Position numbers and translations under genes: made by a program. Source: a virus. From it: a DNA stretch of 30,500 bases. Below, one piece after another: positions 1 to 5,757 of the stretch (its first letter is position 1; each line of letters opens with the position of its first letter). A model generated the notes under the pieces. It saw only the letters and a list, made by a program, of their open reading frames with translations, did not search any database and was not told the DNA's origin. The stretch covers positions 1 to 30,500 of the IMG/VR virus record IMGVR_UViG_3300021197_001422; one strand, written 5' to 3'.

Positions 1-164
1 CTCCACCTTTAGAATTTGCAGAGTTATTCAATATGTGTAATAAATTAGGGGTGGTTAAGTTTATTGATAAGAAACCAGAGGGTAGTCATTGGGAAAATTT
101 AAAGATACAATATCTAAAAGATAATCCAGATGTAGTTATCTTTGAAGGAGCAATGCCAAAATGA
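1..164 (+). CDS. C-terminal end of an unidentified protein (partial)
   Basis: An open frame enters from the left edge (first full codon at base 3) and stops with TGA at 162-164, giving 53 visible residues ending in EGAMPK. The stop overlaps the ATG of the next gene by ATGA, the coupling used throughout this cluster, which supports it as a real gene end. The visible part is a mixed charged/hydrophobic sequence (for example DNPDVVIFEGAMPK) without a motif I recognise. Function unknown; the N-terminus lies outside the window. Confidence 0.6.
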   Translation, partial: PPLEFAELFNMCNKLGVVKFIDKKPEGSHWENLKIQYLKDNPDVVIFEGAMPK

Positions 165-583
165 GGTTAAAAGAAAACACAGCTGTAAGCACAGATCTTA
201 AAACAATTTTAGGTATCGTTACAGGTGTTGCTGTTGGAGTATGGGCCTACTTCGGTATTGTTGAGCAGCTCAACAAGCACGACACGCGACTAGAACTTAT
301 GGAGTCTGATCTTGAAAAGAACACAGAGTTTAGAATAAAATGGCCACGGGGAGAAATGGGATCATTGCCCGCCGATTCTGAACAATTCATGATGATTGAG
401 AATCTTTACACTACCACTGAAAAGATTAACAAACACATTGAGAACATGGCTTTAAACAAAGTGAATATTGAATTTTTAAGAAAACAAATGGATAAAGTTT
501 TAGAAGATATTGAAGAACTAAAAGATAAAAATAGGGATATGTATTACAATGGCAACGGATCGAATAATAAAACAGGTAATTAA
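161..583 (+). CDS. Membrane-anchored coiled-coil protein, possible lysis accessory
   Basis: 140 residues. Residues about 14-33 (ILGIVTGVAVGVWAYFGIV) form one hydrophobic segment. The rest is charged and heptad-like (residues 36-55 and 82-125, ending in IEFLRKQMDKVLEDIEELKDK), so an N-terminally anchored coiled coil is likely. This layout is common for small phage membrane proteins such as spanin- or holin-like accessories, but no family signature fixes the role. It starts in an ATGA overlap with the preceding gene and its 3' end overlaps the next small gene (ATG at 549). The M15 peptidase 1 kb downstream makes a lysis-related role possible; that is inference only. Confidence 0.7.
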   Translation: MRLKENTAVSTDLKTILGIVTGVAVGVWAYFGIVEQLNKHDTRLELMESDLEKNTEFRIKWPRGEMGSLPADSEQFMMIENLYTTTEKINKHIENMALNKVNIEFLRKQMDKVLEDIEELKDKNRDMYYNGNGSNNKTGN

Positions 584-719
584 TTATATTTCTGATATGC
601 AGAAAAAAGCAAAACAAATGCGTTTTGTTAAAGACCTTAAAGAAGAAGTAGAGATTGGTGCGAATGGCACACAAAGATACAAAATTAAAGAAGGTAAAAA
701 CAAAGGTAAAGTATTATGA
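549..719 (+). CDS. Small charged protein, unknown function
   Basis: 56 residues, starting MATDRIIKQVINY and ending NKGKVL, stop TGA at 717-719. It overlaps the end of the upstream gene by 35 bases and the start of the next gene by ATGA, exactly as the other genes in this chain. The sequence is helical and rich in Lys/Glu, with a middle part MQKKAKQMRFVKDLKEEVEI that could be a short coiled coil. I recognise no family. The gene is supported mainly by the coupling at both ends. Confidence 0.55.
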   Translation: MATDRIIKQVINYISDMQKKAKQMRFVKDLKEEVEIGANGTQRYKIKEGKNKGKVL

Positions 720-928
720 TAGAGGCTGTTGTAGGATTATTAATGTTTGTATCAGGAGATATTAAAGAGGCACGTATACAAGAGTCGATGGGAACTTGTT
801 TGAAGCACAAGCGCGAGGCGAAGAGACAGTACAGTAAAAATGTAAGGTATCAATGTTGGTCCGGTGAGGCTGAAATTGAATTAAATATTGATGGTTCAAA
901 ATCAATCAAAAAAATTCACATACAATAA
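716..928 (+). CDS. Small protein with hydrophobic N-terminus, unknown function
   Basis: 70 residues. Residues 1-13 (MIEAVVGLLMFVS) are hydrophobic, enough for a short signal or anchor; the remainder is hydrophilic with two cysteines (C28 and C47) that could form a disulfide if exported. A basic stretch (KHKREAKRQYSKN) follows the first cysteine. The 2386-2613 gene has a comparable plan: hydrophobic N-terminus, two cysteines, about 70 residues. Starts in an ATGA overlap and ends in TAATG with the next micro-ORF. Function unknown. Confidence 0.65.
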   Translation: MIEAVVGLLMFVSGDIKEARIQESMGTCLKHKREAKRQYSKNVRYQCWSGEAEIELNIDGSKSIKKIHIQ

Positions 929-984
929 TGGAACCCATTTGTTATATATTTTTAATGCTTTGGTTGATGGGAGTTAGCAACTAA
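928..984 (+). CDS. Hydrophobic micropeptide (18 aa)
   Basis: The micro-ORF reads MEPICYIFLMLWLMGVSN. It is almost wholly hydrophobic and would insert as a single membrane helix. Evidence is positional: its ATG shares a base with the stop of the previous gene (TAATG) and its own stop shares a base with the ATG of the next micro-ORF, so translation would be coupled through it. It may instead be a chance link or a coupling spacer. No function assigned. Confidence 0.35.
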   Translation: MEPICYIFLMLWLMGVSN

Positions 985-1067
985 TGGAGCCCTTTATTCC
1001 AATAAATACTATAATTGCTATTATACTTTTGGGTGTAGTTATTTGGTACGGTCTTAACGACAAATGA
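984..1067 (+). CDS. Single-pass membrane micropeptide (27 aa)
   Basis: 27 residues: MEPF followed by a hydrophobic helix of about 17 residues (INTIIAIILLGVVIWYG) and a short polar tail LNDK. Such one-helix peptides occur among phage lysis and superinfection proteins, but nothing here identifies the role. Coupled at both ends (TAATG at the start, ATGA at the end). It begins MEP like the preceding 18-residue peptide, which may indicate duplication. Confidence 0.5.
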   Translation: MEPFIPINTIIAIILLGVVIWYGLNDK

Positions 1068-1189
1068 AAAAACCAAATAAAAAGCGCAATCCTGCTGCCC
1101 GTCAGTTAAGATATTTCAAGAAAAAAATATTTAAAAACAAAAAGAAATACGATAGGAAGCAGAATGAAAACAAATTTGTTAGTGCATAA
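1064..1189 (+). CDS. Very basic small protein (41 aa)
   Basis: 41 residues starting MKKPNKKRNPAARQLRYF; about 16 are Lys or Arg, which suggests nucleic-acid or ribosome contact. It starts in an ATGA overlap with the membrane micropeptide and runs 26 bases into speD. I believe similar small basic proteins occur in marine phages, but no function is known to me. Stop TAA at 1187-1189. Confidence 0.6.
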   Translation: MKKPNKKRNPAARQLRYFKKKIFKNKKKYDRKQNENKFVSA

Positions 1190-1571
1190 ACATTTGATAA
1201 TTAGAGCAGAATCTCGCGAACCTTTAAAGTTTGAAGAGCACGCTGAGATATGGATGAGAAATTTTGTAGAAAGTATTAACATGAAAATATTAATGGGACC
1301 TTATTGTAAGTATTCTGATGTTCCAGGTAATAGAGGTTTAACAGTAGCCGCTATAATTGAGACATCTCATGTAGTTATGCACATCTGGGATGAGCCATTT
1401 CCGGCCCTAATTCAGCTAGATATTTACTCTTGCGGAGAGTTTGATGAACATGATATATGTAAACGTATTAGTGAAGATTTAAATTTAACAAAAATTGAGT
1501 ACAAATATTTAAACAGAGAAACAGGACTAACTGATATTTCAAAAGGTGTACTAAACTATCCCAAAAAATGA
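1164..1571 (+). CDS. speD: S-adenosylmethionine decarboxylase proenzyme
   Basis: 135 residues, close to the short prokaryotic AdoMet decarboxylase class. Family knowledge: the chain cleaves itself before a serine that becomes the pyruvoyl cofactor; the enzyme makes decarboxylated AdoMet, the aminopropyl donor for spermidine. Visible here: IETSHVVMHIWDE with candidate pyruvoyl Ser68, His73 five residues later as in bacterial SpeD, and LDIYSCGEFD with Cys90 as the likely acid/base cysteine. The spacing from Ser68 to Cys90 is about two residues longer than in the Thermotoga enzyme. No spermidine synthase is visible nearby, so the phage enzyme would feed the host pathway. Overlaps the peptidase gene by ATGA. 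Start chosen at ATG 1164, inside the basic small protein gene. Confidence 0.9.
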   Translation: MKTNLLVHKHLIIRAESREPLKFEEHAEIWMRNFVESINMKILMGPYCKYSDVPGNRGLTVAAIIETSHVVMHIWDEPFPALIQLDIYSCGEFDEHDICKRISEDLNLTKIEYKYLNRETGLTDISKGVLNYPKK

Positions 1572-2038
1572 AACTAACCGCCAACATAACTCTTGACGAG
1601 CTTACCAAAAGCCAGGTGGCTGAAAGGAAGGGGATAAACAATAACCCTAACCCAGCTCAAATAGAAAATTTAAAAGCATTAGCGGTAAATATATTACAAC
1701 CGGTACGTTCTCATTTTGAAAAACCCCTAATTATATCCAGCGGATTCCGTTGTGCCCAGCTTTGTGTAGAAATTGGTAGTAGTGTAAACAGCCAACATGT
1801 GGCAGACGATAACGCAGCCGCAGCAGACTTTGAAATACCTGGTGTAGACAATAGAGAGTTAGCTCTTTACATCAAAAATGAGCTAACCTATGACCAACTC
1901 ATCTTAGAATTTTACAAAGATAATGAACCTACATCCGGATGGATTCACTGTAGTTATTCAACTGATCAGAACAGGGGTCAATCCTTAAGAGCCCAGAGAA
2001 TCGATGGTAAGGTAACTTACACACCCTGGTTGGAATGA
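1568..2038 (+). CDS. M15-type zinc peptidase, probable endolysin
   Basis: 156 residues. The fold signature of the peptidase M15A group (D-Ala-D-Ala carboxypeptidase / L,D-peptidase) is present: SSGFRC around residue 60, SQHVADDNAAAADF with zinc ligands His77 and Asp87, and GWIHCSY with the third ligand His127. Glu114 in LILEFY is a candidate catalytic acid. There is no signal peptide, as expected if a holin releases it. It would cut peptidoglycan peptides for lysis. Coupled to speD by ATGA and to the zinc-ribbon gene downstream by ATGA. The insertion of extra residues between His77 and Asp87 relative to the short H-x6-D form is unremarkable for this family. Confidence 0.85.
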   Translation: MKLTANITLDELTKSQVAERKGINNNPNPAQIENLKALAVNILQPVRSHFEKPLIISSGFRCAQLCVEIGSSVNSQHVADDNAAAADFEIPGVDNRELALYIKNELTYDQLILEFYKDNEPTSGWIHCSYSTDQNRGQSLRAQRIDGKVTYTPWLE

Positions 2039-2250
2039 AGAAAATAAAAATAGGTTATATTGATACAGTACACGGTCTATGTCCTCACTGTGATGAAGAT
2101 ACTTTATTAGTTGCAATCGTAACTGATATTTATAAATGTACAATGTGTGGTCAAGAAACAAAACAATATATTAATGGATCTATTAAATACTTAAAATTAG
2201 ACGAGACAGATAGAGAATGGATCAAGAAACAAACAGATAACGATGGCTAA
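2035..2250 (+). CDS. Zinc-ribbon protein, unknown function
   Basis: 71 residues with two CxxC knuckles, C16-P-H-C19 and C35-T-M-C38, separated by 15 residues, the layout of a zinc ribbon. The C-terminal half is charged and helical. Zinc ribbons of this size in phages bind nucleic acid or partner proteins; nothing visible specifies which. Starts in an ATGA overlap with the peptidase gene, and the ATG of the following 47-residue gene lies inside its end. Confidence 0.7.
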   Translation: MKKIKIGYIDTVHGLCPHCDEDTLLVAIVTDIYKCTMCGQETKQYINGSIKYLKLDETDREWIKKQTDNDG

Positions 2251-2386
2251 GAAAAAAGATTTTTTAAATAAAACTGTACACGAACCCATTCATCATACTA
2301 CTTCGATTGGACGTAGACCTAGCCTACAAAAAATGAACAAACATAAACGTAGAACATTTAAATTATACCGGGGACAGGGGCGTTAA
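2243..2386 (+). CDS. Small basic conserved-looking phage protein (47 aa)
   Basis: 47 residues, begins MAKKKDFLNKTVHEP and ends KLYRGQGR. The pattern SIGRRP followed by MNKHKRRTFK and YRGQGR is one I associate with small marine-phage proteins, from memory and without a name. It is strongly basic, so RNA or DNA contact is plausible. Overlaps the zinc-ribbon gene by 8 bases; its stop shares a base with the ATG of the next gene (TAATG). Confidence 0.6.
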   Translation: MAKKKDFLNKTVHEPIHHTTSIGRRPSLQKMNKHKRRTFKLYRGQGR

Positions 2387-2613
2387 TGTTTGAAAAAGTA
2401 ACAATAATAACGTTGTTATATTTAACAACACTAGGAGATATTAAACAACAATCATTTGAAATTGTGTCGGGTGATAGCTGTGAGTCTTGGTATAATTCAA
2501 ACGTAAAAGTTCATGAACGTAAACAACGTAAGATGTTTAGTAATCATGTTTATCATGAGTACAAAGGTAAACAAGTTATAGGTTATATATGTGGAGATGA
2601 TCCACCTCAATAG
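2386..2613 (+). CDS. Probable exported small protein with paired cysteines
   Basis: 75 residues. The N-terminus (residues 2-17, FEKVTIITLLYLTTLG) is hydrophobic and could act as signal or anchor. The rest is polar with two cysteines, C32 and C69, suitable for a disulfide in the periplasm. Architecture resembles the 716-928 product. The TAG stop lies at the edge of a perfect inverted repeat at 2612-2632 which it shares with the convergent minus-strand gene. Function unknown. Confidence 0.6.
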   Translation: MFEKVTIITLLYLTTLGDIKQQSFEIVSGDSCESWYNSNVKVHERKQRKMFSNHVYHEYKGKQVIGYICGDDPPQ

Positions 2614-2632
2614 TTTAGAATCATTCTAAACT
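2612..2632. repeat. Perfect palindrome between convergent genes, copy 1
   Basis: AGTTTAGAAT and ATTCTAAACT are perfect inverted arms around a single C. It contains the end of the plus-strand TAG stop and the minus-strand TAG stop of the convergent gene. The same arms recur at 9120-9140. It may be a weak bidirectional terminator or a protein-binding site; the core TTTAGAA-N3-TTCTAAA resembles, from memory, the alphaproteobacterial Irr iron-control element. Confidence 0.75.
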
Positions 2633-2835
2633 GATTCTCCAGGTTTACATCTGAATTGTACGGTTATAGCACCTCTATTAACTTCGGCTTCTCCTAATTC
2701 TCTCATTAAACCCATAGCGTTAAGATAACCTGCGGTTGCACAGTCATAATGGCTTTTATACTCGCCTGCTGGCATTTCATTCATGCATGCTAATTGTATT
2801 GCAGAACATACCTGCATTATTAATAAAAATTTCAC
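2626..2835 (-). CDS. Small probable exported protein, minus strand
   Basis: 69 residues with a GTG start at 2835-2833, preceded on the minus strand by AAAGGAG four bases away, a strong ribosome site. The N-terminus (MKFLLIMQVCSAIQLAC) looks like a signal or lipoprotein-like leader. The mature part has cysteines at C32 and C63 and the helical stretch GYLNAMGLMRELGEAEV. I believe this family occurs in other marine phages, with unknown function. It is the only minus-strand gene in the first 6.9 kb. Its ribosome site overlaps the -35 box of the plus-strand promoter at 2836-2864. Confidence 0.7.
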   Translation of the reverse strand: MKFLLIMQVCSAIQLACMNEMPAGEYKSHYDCATAGYLNAMGLMRELGEAEVNRGAITVQFRCKPGESV

Positions 2836-2864
2836 TTGACTCCTTTATGAGAAAGTTCTATATT
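2836..2864 (+). promoter_or_regulatory. Sigma70-like promoter for the 2897 cluster
   Basis: TTGACT at 2836-2841, a 17-base spacer, and TATATT at 2859-2864. It would start transcription about 26 bases before the ATG at 2897. A TATCCT (2864-2869) / AGGATA (2884-2889) inverted pair lies in the leader, the second arm overlapping the ribosome site AGAAGGAT. Confidence 0.65.
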
Positions 2865-2896
2865 ATCCTAACTAAATAACAGAAGGATATACTAAA

Positions 2897-3070
2897 ATGA
2901 CGGACATTACAAAATATAAATCTGTGGCACTATCACATAGTAGCGCTCAGACTTTAGATAAGATCAGGCGAATCATTTTGCCTGGAGCTATAGTATCAAG
3001 AGCTAAAACTCTAGATATGTTAATTAATGAGAAAGCAAAGAAGTTAAATGGCAAGCTCAAAGCTAAGTAA
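2897..3070 (+). CDS. Small ribbon-helix-helix-like protein
   Basis: 57 residues, ATG 2897 with AGAAGGAT seven bases upstream, stop TAA 3068-3070. The pattern YKSVALSHSSAQTLDKIR followed by a turn, VSRAKTLDMLINEKAKKL, fits the beta-strand / helix / helix order of ribbon-helix-helix (Arc/CopG) DNA-binding proteins and the usual length. First gene after a good promoter, so a regulator is a natural candidate for the TAGGA dyads found later in the window; that link is speculation. Ends 23 bases inside the next gene. Confidence 0.55.
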   Translation: MTDITKYKSVALSHSSAQTLDKIRRIILPGAIVSRAKTLDMLINEKAKKLNGKLKAK

Positions 3071-3380
3071 ATTCGTAGTAGCTGTTGATAATACAAACAT
3101 CAATAGTGAAGAAGCAAAGCTGTGGACAAGTGTAGTTTCTATGGCTGCCTTTGATGCTGTTAAGAAAACAGAATACGATGTGTATGCAAATAGAGAAATA
3201 CAAGAAGCAAGAAACTGGTTTAGAAATAAAAGCTGGGACTTTCACTATGTATGTAATCTAGCAGGAATGAATCCTGATTATGTACACTTTAAAATGATGA
3301 GACAAATAAATAAAATAGAGAAAGGAATGAAACAATGGAGCAAAAGACCTGCCCTAGGTGCTTCGGCAACGGCTACATAA
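3048..3380 (+). CDS. Conserved-looking phage protein of unknown function
   Basis: 110 residues. The centre, EARNWFRNKSWDFHYVCNL followed by AGMNPDYVHFKMMR, is a distinctive block that I associate with a widespread small phage protein family of unknown function; the NPDYV-helix portion resembles a DNA-binding helix-turn-helix tail. The C-terminus is lysine-rich. It overlaps the preceding gene by 23 bases and the next by 46 bases, typical of this compact cluster. The last residues (RPALGASATAT) are encoded in the overlap and may be poorly conserved. Confidence 0.65.
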   Translation: MASSKLSKFVVAVDNTNINSEEAKLWTSVVSMAAFDAVKKTEYDVYANREIQEARNWFRNKSWDFHYVCNLAGMNPDYVHFKMMRQINKIEKGMKQWSKRPALGASATAT

Positions 3381-3538
3381 GAATACCCAATGAGGCAGTT
3401 GGTGTACCTAAACAAGTAGTTGCACAATGCACTATGTGTAAGAGTCAAGGTGAAGTAGAACTTGATGAAGAGTCTTACAACGGTGGAAAAGCGTATGCTG
3501 CATTTTTACAAACATTCTTTAAAGGAAGGAAACAATGA
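3335..3538 (+). CDS. DnaJ-like zinc-knuckle small protein
   Basis: 67 residues. C6PRC9FGNGYI and C32TMC35KSQGEV form a pair of CxxCxxxG knuckles like half of the DnaJ zinc-binding region, so one zinc is expected. No J domain is present. Small proteins of this type in phages are of unknown role, perhaps binding nucleic acid or unfolded protein. The start at ATG 3335 is in the end of the previous gene; AAAGGAATG lies a few bases upstream. Ends in ATGA with the lipoprotein gene. Confidence 0.7.
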   Translation: MEQKTCPRCFGNGYIRIPNEAVGVPKQVVAQCTMCKSQGEVELDEESYNGGKAYAAFLQTFFKGRKQ

Positions 3539-3702
3539 AAATAATAGCAATAATAATCGTAGCATTAGCTATGACTTCATGCACAAAATACAAAATGCAT
3601 TTTGGTAAAGCATGTACACCAGACAACAGAGAGTGGTCTTATGTTTGGTTTATGGAAAAAGATGGAACAGTTAACGTGAGTAAGGAGAACTGTGTAGTAT
3701 GA
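3535..3702 (+). CDS. Small lipoprotein
   Basis: 55 residues. Signal peptide II pattern: MK, hydrophobic run IIAIIIVALA, then lipobox M-T-S-C with Cys16 as the lipidation site. The mature part is about 40 residues with two more cysteines (C27 and C53), likely a disulfide. It would sit in the inner or outer membrane facing the periplasm. Small phage lipoproteins are often superinfection-exclusion or receptor-masking factors; that is family analogy only. Coupled on both sides by ATGA overlaps, ribosome site AAAGGAAGG upstream. Confidence 0.65.
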   Translation: MKIIAIIIVALAMTSCTKYKMHFGKACTPDNREWSYVWFMEKDGTVNVSKENCVV

Positions 3703-3980
3703 TGAGTCAAAAAGATGTAGAGGAATTTGCAGCTATGATTGCTCAAATGCAAGACGATAAAAGTTTTCATCCTAAATATAATAAGAAAGGGGATAAGACA
3801 TTGCCAAATAAAAGAGGACCTAATGATCTCGAAGAACAGATACGTGTGTTAGAGTTTAGAAATGCTAAACTACATAACCATAACGAAAAGATAGAACGAG
3901 AAATATTAGAGTTAAGAAATAAAATAAAAAAGTTAGAAGCATTACAAACTAATCAATTTAGAAACAAAGGAGACATGTGA
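3699..3980 (+). CDS. Coiled-coil protein, unknown function
   Basis: 93 residues. The N-terminal third is acidic and helical; the middle is basic (KYNKKGDKTLPNKRGP); residues 43-84 form a clear coiled coil with heptads through LEEQIRVLEFRNAKLHNHNE and EILELRNKIKKLEAL. It would dimerise. Starts in an ATGA overlap after the lipoprotein gene and ends overlapping the methyltransferase start (GTGA). No family recognised. Confidence 0.65.
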   Translation: MMSQKDVEEFAAMIAQMQDDKSFHPKYNKKGDKTLPNKRGPNDLEEQIRVLEFRNAKLHNHNEKIEREILELRNKIKKLEALQTNQFRNKGDM

Positions 3981-4702
3981 CTATAACTAAAGACGATATG
4001 GCTAAATTTTGGGCACCTAATCCTAAGATGTTAGCCTACATAAAAGCTGTAGCTGCTAAAGATAAAAAGATACTGGAACTAGGACCAGGAAAACAACCCA
4101 TTGATTTTGCTACAGATTTCTGTGGTAGAGGAGATCACGAAGAAAAAGATTTTAAAAATTATAAAACTTGTGATTTTAATCATGACAAACTTCCATACGA
4201 AGACAATGAGTTTGATTTTGTTTATGCAAGACATGTTGTTGAGGATTTATATAACCCTTTTAATTTATTAAATGAGATGAGTCGTGTAGCTAAAAAAGGT
4301 TACATTGAAACACCATCACCACTGGCTGAGTGTAGTCAACTGTGTGATATAAATATTAAAGGTGAGTTACCAGGTTATAGAGGCTACTGTCATCACCGTT
4401 GGTTAGTTTGGAACAACGGAAAAGGTTTACAACTTATAGAAAAATTTCCTATGATTGATAGACTTAAGTATGACGATAAAGCTATAAACAATGTCTTACA
4501 AGATCCTATCTATTGGGGTACGTTTTATTTCTGGAAAGATAAAATAGAATACAACATGATTAAACATGGTATTGGTCAAGACTACTTAGTTAACAACCCA
4601 GATGATTATTTTAAGAAACTTACACGAGGTATGTTAGAAGGCGCTGGTTGTAGTGGACATTATAAAAAACTTATATCGGGAGAAACTAATGGCAAAGCAT
4701 AG
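3977..4702 (+). CDS. SAM-dependent methyltransferase
   Basis: 241 residues, GTG start at 3977 with AAAGGAG upstream and a GTGA overlap with the previous stop. Class I methyltransferase features: motif I as ILELGPGKQP (residues 32-41), an acidic residue at the end of the second strand (TCDFNH, about D67), and DNEFDFVYARHVVEDL (76-91), followed by NLLNEMSRVAKKGYIETPSP, which matches the post-motif layout of the Methyltransf_11 type. The target is not readable; in phages such enzymes may modify small molecules, sugars or DNA. ETPSP is not the DNA-amino methylase signature (DPPY), so a DNA adenine or cytosine-N4 methylase is unlikely. Confidence 0.8.
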   Translation: MTITKDDMAKFWAPNPKMLAYIKAVAAKDKKILELGPGKQPIDFATDFCGRGDHEEKDFKNYKTCDFNHDKLPYEDNEFDFVYARHVVEDLYNPFNLLNEMSRVAKKGYIETPSPLAECSQLCDINIKGELPGYRGYCHHRWLVWNNGKGLQLIEKFPMIDRLKYDDKAINNVLQDPIYWGTFYFWKDKIEYNMIKHGIGQDYLVNNPDDYFKKLTRGMLEGAGCSGHYKKLISGETNGKA

Positions 4703-4877
4703 AGAAACAGAACACATTATAGATATACCAACGTTTCAAAAACATTGGATCTATGACAGGCCTTACGGTCATGATATTGTCATCGCTGCCGATACTGGTA
4801 AAACTATAATTAAATGTAGATGGACTGATAGAAAACGAGGCGATAACGGGAGGGTTAGTGCCAAGGGACAAGATTAA
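4689..4877 (+). CDS. Small protein of unknown function
   Basis: 62 residues from ATG 4689, chosen because GGGAGAA lies five to ten bases upstream; an ATG at 4653 would add 12 residues but has no ribosome site. Sequence starts MAKHRETEHIIDIPTFQKHW and is rich in His, Arg and Lys. I recognise no fold. It overlaps the methyltransferase end by 14 bases and the HNH gene start by 20 bases. Confidence 0.6.
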   Translation: MAKHRETEHIIDIPTFQKHWIYDRPYGHDIVIAADTGKTIIKCRWTDRKRGDNGRVSAKGQD

Positions 4878-5757
4878 AAAAGCTATAGCTGACCAAAGAT
4901 ATGGTCAATCTGAGAAAGGTTTTGTAGGTAATAAATGGGTTCACTTATCAAAGCCTTCAGCCAGACGTAGACATAAGAATGGTAGAGAAATAAAAATTAG
5001 TCTGACTAAACAAACTTACTGGTTGGAATACTTAAACCATAAACAAATCATGAAAGACAAATACCCAGAGTCTGATGGTAAACTTTGTAGGTATTGTGAG
5101 AAGCCTTTTACTTTTAAAGAAGCTGTAACTAATCCTGGTAACAAGGGAGCTAAACGAAAGAGTAGAACTATTGAAACGAATTTGTCTATTGATAGACTTG
5201 ATAATAATAAAGGATATGAAGAAGGCAATGTTATTTTCTGTTGTGCTGGATGTAACAACAGGAAGAATCAAGTACTCATCCAAGATTGTAAGAACATATT
5301 AAGAGTGTATAATGATCGTTTTGACAATCATCAAACTTATGAAATGGAGGATAAACAAATGACTAAGAAAAAACCTAAATTAAGATTTACTACTTATGAT
5401 GGCGGAAATGACGAAATTCATTGCCCAATTTGCGGAATGGAGAACACGCATATAACTGATGTTGAAGTGTATGCTAGACATGAAGATATGAAGGGATGTA
5501 AAACGATTAATGCTTGTGGTTACTCAGGTAACCTATCAACTAGAACTACTGACAATTCTAAAAACCCGTCGTGTCGTAGACACGCTATTGTTTTAAAAGG
5601 ACACTGTGAAAATGGTTGTTATTTTGATATATCTTTTGCGCAGCATAAAGGTCGTACGGAGGTAAATACTGAATTAACTAAACAAAAAAATCTTAGTAGT
5701 AATCAATATGAATACATTAAAGGTATAAGAGAATGGGAGGAGAAAACAAGACATTGA
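4858..5757 (+). CDS. HNH endonuclease fused to a zinc-cluster protein
   Basis: 299 residues, GTG start at 4858 after GGGAGGG. Residues 77-133 are an HNH-type domain with zinc knuckles C77-R-Y-C80 and C129-A-G-C132, and the core NLSIDRLDNNKGYEEGNVIF, like phage homing-type HNH nucleases. Residues 168-299 form a separate unit: knuckle C189-P-I-C192, NPSCRR (236-241), then C250 and C254 and a QHKGRTEV stretch. That pattern matches a small free-standing phage protein known to me without a function. The junction contains GGAGG at 5346-5350 and an in-frame ATG at 5359, so the C-terminal protein can also be made alone. Ends overlapping the exonuclease gene. Confidence 0.75.
   Translation: MPRDKIKKAIADQRYGQSEKGFVGNKWVHLSKPSARRRHKNGREIKISLTKQTYWLEYLNHKQIMKDKYPESDGKLCRYCEKPFTFKEAVTNPGNKGAKRKSRTIETNLSIDRLDNNKGYEEGNVIFCCAGCNNRKNQVLIQDCKNILRVYNDRFDNHQTYEMEDKQMTKKKPKLRFTTYDGGNDEIHCPICGMENTHITDVEVYARHEDMKGCKTINACGYSGNLSTRTTDNSKNPSCRRHAIVLKGHCENGCYFDISFAQHKGRTEVNTELTKQKNLSSNQYEYIKGIREWEEKTRH
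5346..5361 (+). promoter_or_regulatory. Internal ribosome binding site and in-frame start
   Basis: GGAGG at 5346-5350 followed eight bases later by ATG 5359, in frame with the HNH gene. It would give a 132-residue protein beginning MTKKKPKLRF, equal to the C-terminal zinc-cluster domain alone. Its presence argues that the two halves were once separate genes. Confidence 0.6.

Noticed and set aside
3977-4702. DNA adenine methyltransferase
   Set aside because: No DPPY/NPPY-type catalytic motif; only the generic SAM-binding fold is supported.
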